Positions 31,845-32,557 of a DNA stretch of 32,557 nucleotides are shown here, piece after piece. The notes beneath the pieces were generated by a model. That model saw nothing but the letters and a program-made list of their open reading frames with translations. It ran no database searches and had not been told where the DNA came from. A program made the position numbers and the translations under genes. Every line of letters begins with the position of its first letter. The stretch's first letter is position 1. The stretch is from a virus, in IMG/VR virus record IMGVR_UViG_3300034272_001996, positions 1 through 32,557 of that record; one strand, given 5' to 3'.

Positions 31845-32557
31845 GTGAGTGATAAAGAATCAATAGCAAAATTAGAACGTATATTAAAGCAATTAGAAAA
31901 GATTGCAGAAAATACTGGAATAGCTGTTGGTACAAAAGGTTCTAAAGGAGAATCTAAAAAAAGATCTTCATTATCTGAAGAGGATAGAGTACGTACTGAA
32001 AAAATTGCAACAATTTATAAAAGAGTACTTGGTTTGGGCTTTAATCAAGTAGTAGCGGATAAAACCGCAGAAAGATTTAGAGTAATGTTAAAAATTAGTC
32101 CGAATTATTATATTAATACGGAACGATATTTACAATCAATTAAAACAAATATAGAAGAATTTAAAAGTATATTTAATTTAACTACTTTACAAAATTCTTT
32201 TATAGCTTTCGATCAAAAATTACAAGAAATAATAACAAAATTGGATTATTCTAATTTATTAAATGCTTTAAATGATATTAAAAATGGATTATCATCATCT
32301 GTTAATTATACAGGAGTATTAACAAATGTACAAAATTTATTAAACGATATAAATGTTAAATTAAGTTCTTCTATAAATTATACTCCAATTTTAACTAATA
32401 TGCAGTCTATATTATTGGATATAAAAGGAATTTTAGGTTCTTCTATAAATTACACTCCAATTTTAACTAATTTAGAAACATTATTAACAGATATTAAATC
32501 AAATTTAAGATCTTCTCCTGATTATACATCAACTTTAACTAGTTTGCAAACTTTATT
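31845..32557 (+). CDS. Start of a long repeat-containing tail protein (tape-measure-like?), partial
   Basis: 237 residues are visible, open to the window end. The start is GTG 31845: the late box GATAAATA ends exactly 5 nt before it and the ATG two bases earlier hits a stop at once. N-terminal helix (ESIAKLERILKQLEKIAEN), a basic stretch KGSKGESKKR, then helices and, from 32292, 24-residue repeats (SSSINYTPILTNMQSILLDI). Long helical repeats after tail genes fit a tape measure or hub-rod protein, but no family motif is visible. The missing C-terminus limits the call. Confidence 0.6.
   Translation, partial: MSDKESIAKLERILKQLEKIAENTGIAVGTKGSKGESKKRSSLSEEDRVRTEKIATIYKRVLGLGFNQVVADKTAERFRVMLKISPNYYINTERYLQSIKTNIEEFKSIFNLTTLQNSFIAFDQKLQEIITKLDYSNLLNALNDIKNGLSSSVNYTGVLTNVQNLLNDINVKLSSSINYTPILTNMQSILLDIKGILGSSINYTPILTNLETLLTDIKSNLRSSPDYTSTLTSLQTL
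32292..32557 (+). repeat. Tandem 72-bp coding repeats (24 residues)
   Basis: Units begin at 32292, 32364, 32436 and 32508 (the last cut by the window end) and encode xSSxNYTxxLTNxQxLLxDIKxxL. A degenerate unit precedes them (KLDYSNLLNALNDIKNGL). Period 72 bp keeps the reading frame. Confidence 0.88.

Noticed and set aside
1-32557. tRNA genes, integrase, insertion sequences, introns or inteins
   Set aside because: None seen: no cloverleaf-like stretch in the short gaps and no break in the conserved motifs of gp43, UvsX, gp61 or gp17.

Overview
This window is part of the genome of a tailed, contractile-tail (T4-like) bacteriophage. It is AT-rich (about 30% G+C, estimated by eye), almost every base is coding, and no gap between genes exceeds about 80 bases. 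Recognisable T4-type genes are gp46 (last codons), gp43 DNA polymerase, UvsX recombinase, gp32 single-strand binding protein, gp45 clamp, gp61 primase, gp14-like neck protein, gp17 large terminase, gp18 sheath, gp19 tube and a gp26-type baseplate protein. Identities come from motifs and remembered family features, not from a search. The host cannot be named. Start codons almost never carry a Shine-Dalgarno sequence, which points to a host, or a phage strategy, that does not rely on one.

Layout. 1-14607 is mainly the rightward replication and recombination region: gp46 end, an HNH-like ORF, a glycosyltransferase, gp43, a small gene, uvsX, a second glycosyltransferase, two overlapping small ORFs, gp32, an ORF, gp45, four small conserved-looking ORFs, gp61, then small unknown genes including a membrane zinc-ribbon protein. 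Two leftward genes (6214-6951 and 12658-13074) with late-type promoters interrupt it. 14561-22052 is the adhesion region: two tandem leftward paralogous fibre genes with 14 'GPLSV...KKYVD' repeats each, a lectin-like protein, then rightward a fibre protein with nine 14-residue W-N repeats and an Ig-like protein. 22049-23814 (leftward) holds a gp14-like neck protein, a basic protein and an acidic protein. 23891 to the end (rightward) is the packaging and tail block: terminase, tube-like protein, sheath, tube, a second tube-like protein, two probable baseplate or assembly proteins, and the start of a repeat-rich protein that runs off the window.

Regulation is the most striking feature. Two promoter classes can be read directly. 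Class I is TTGATT-16/17 bp-TAnnAT, in front of replication and glycosyltransferase genes; in six of eight cases the -10 hexamer ends exactly 6 nt before the start codon. Class II is a T4-late-type (C/A)TAAATA box; in 13 cases it ends exactly 5 nt, and in three cases 6 nt, before the start codon. With usual promoter geometry both place transcription start at or next to the first base of the start codon, so most lead genes should make leaderless mRNAs. The spacing rule also fixes several starts, including a GTG start for the last gene. Late promoters are packed back to back as inverted repeats between divergent genes, and class I -35 boxes often share bases with the preceding stop codon.

Other points: CCWGG is absent from the window and all 14 Pro-Gly pairs I found use CCC or CCG; a perfect 14-bp terminator-like inverted repeat lies inside the 3' end of the primase gene; gp32 lacks the T4 zinc cysteines and has a repeat-bearing leader; an A8 run sits at the junction of two overlapping ORFs.
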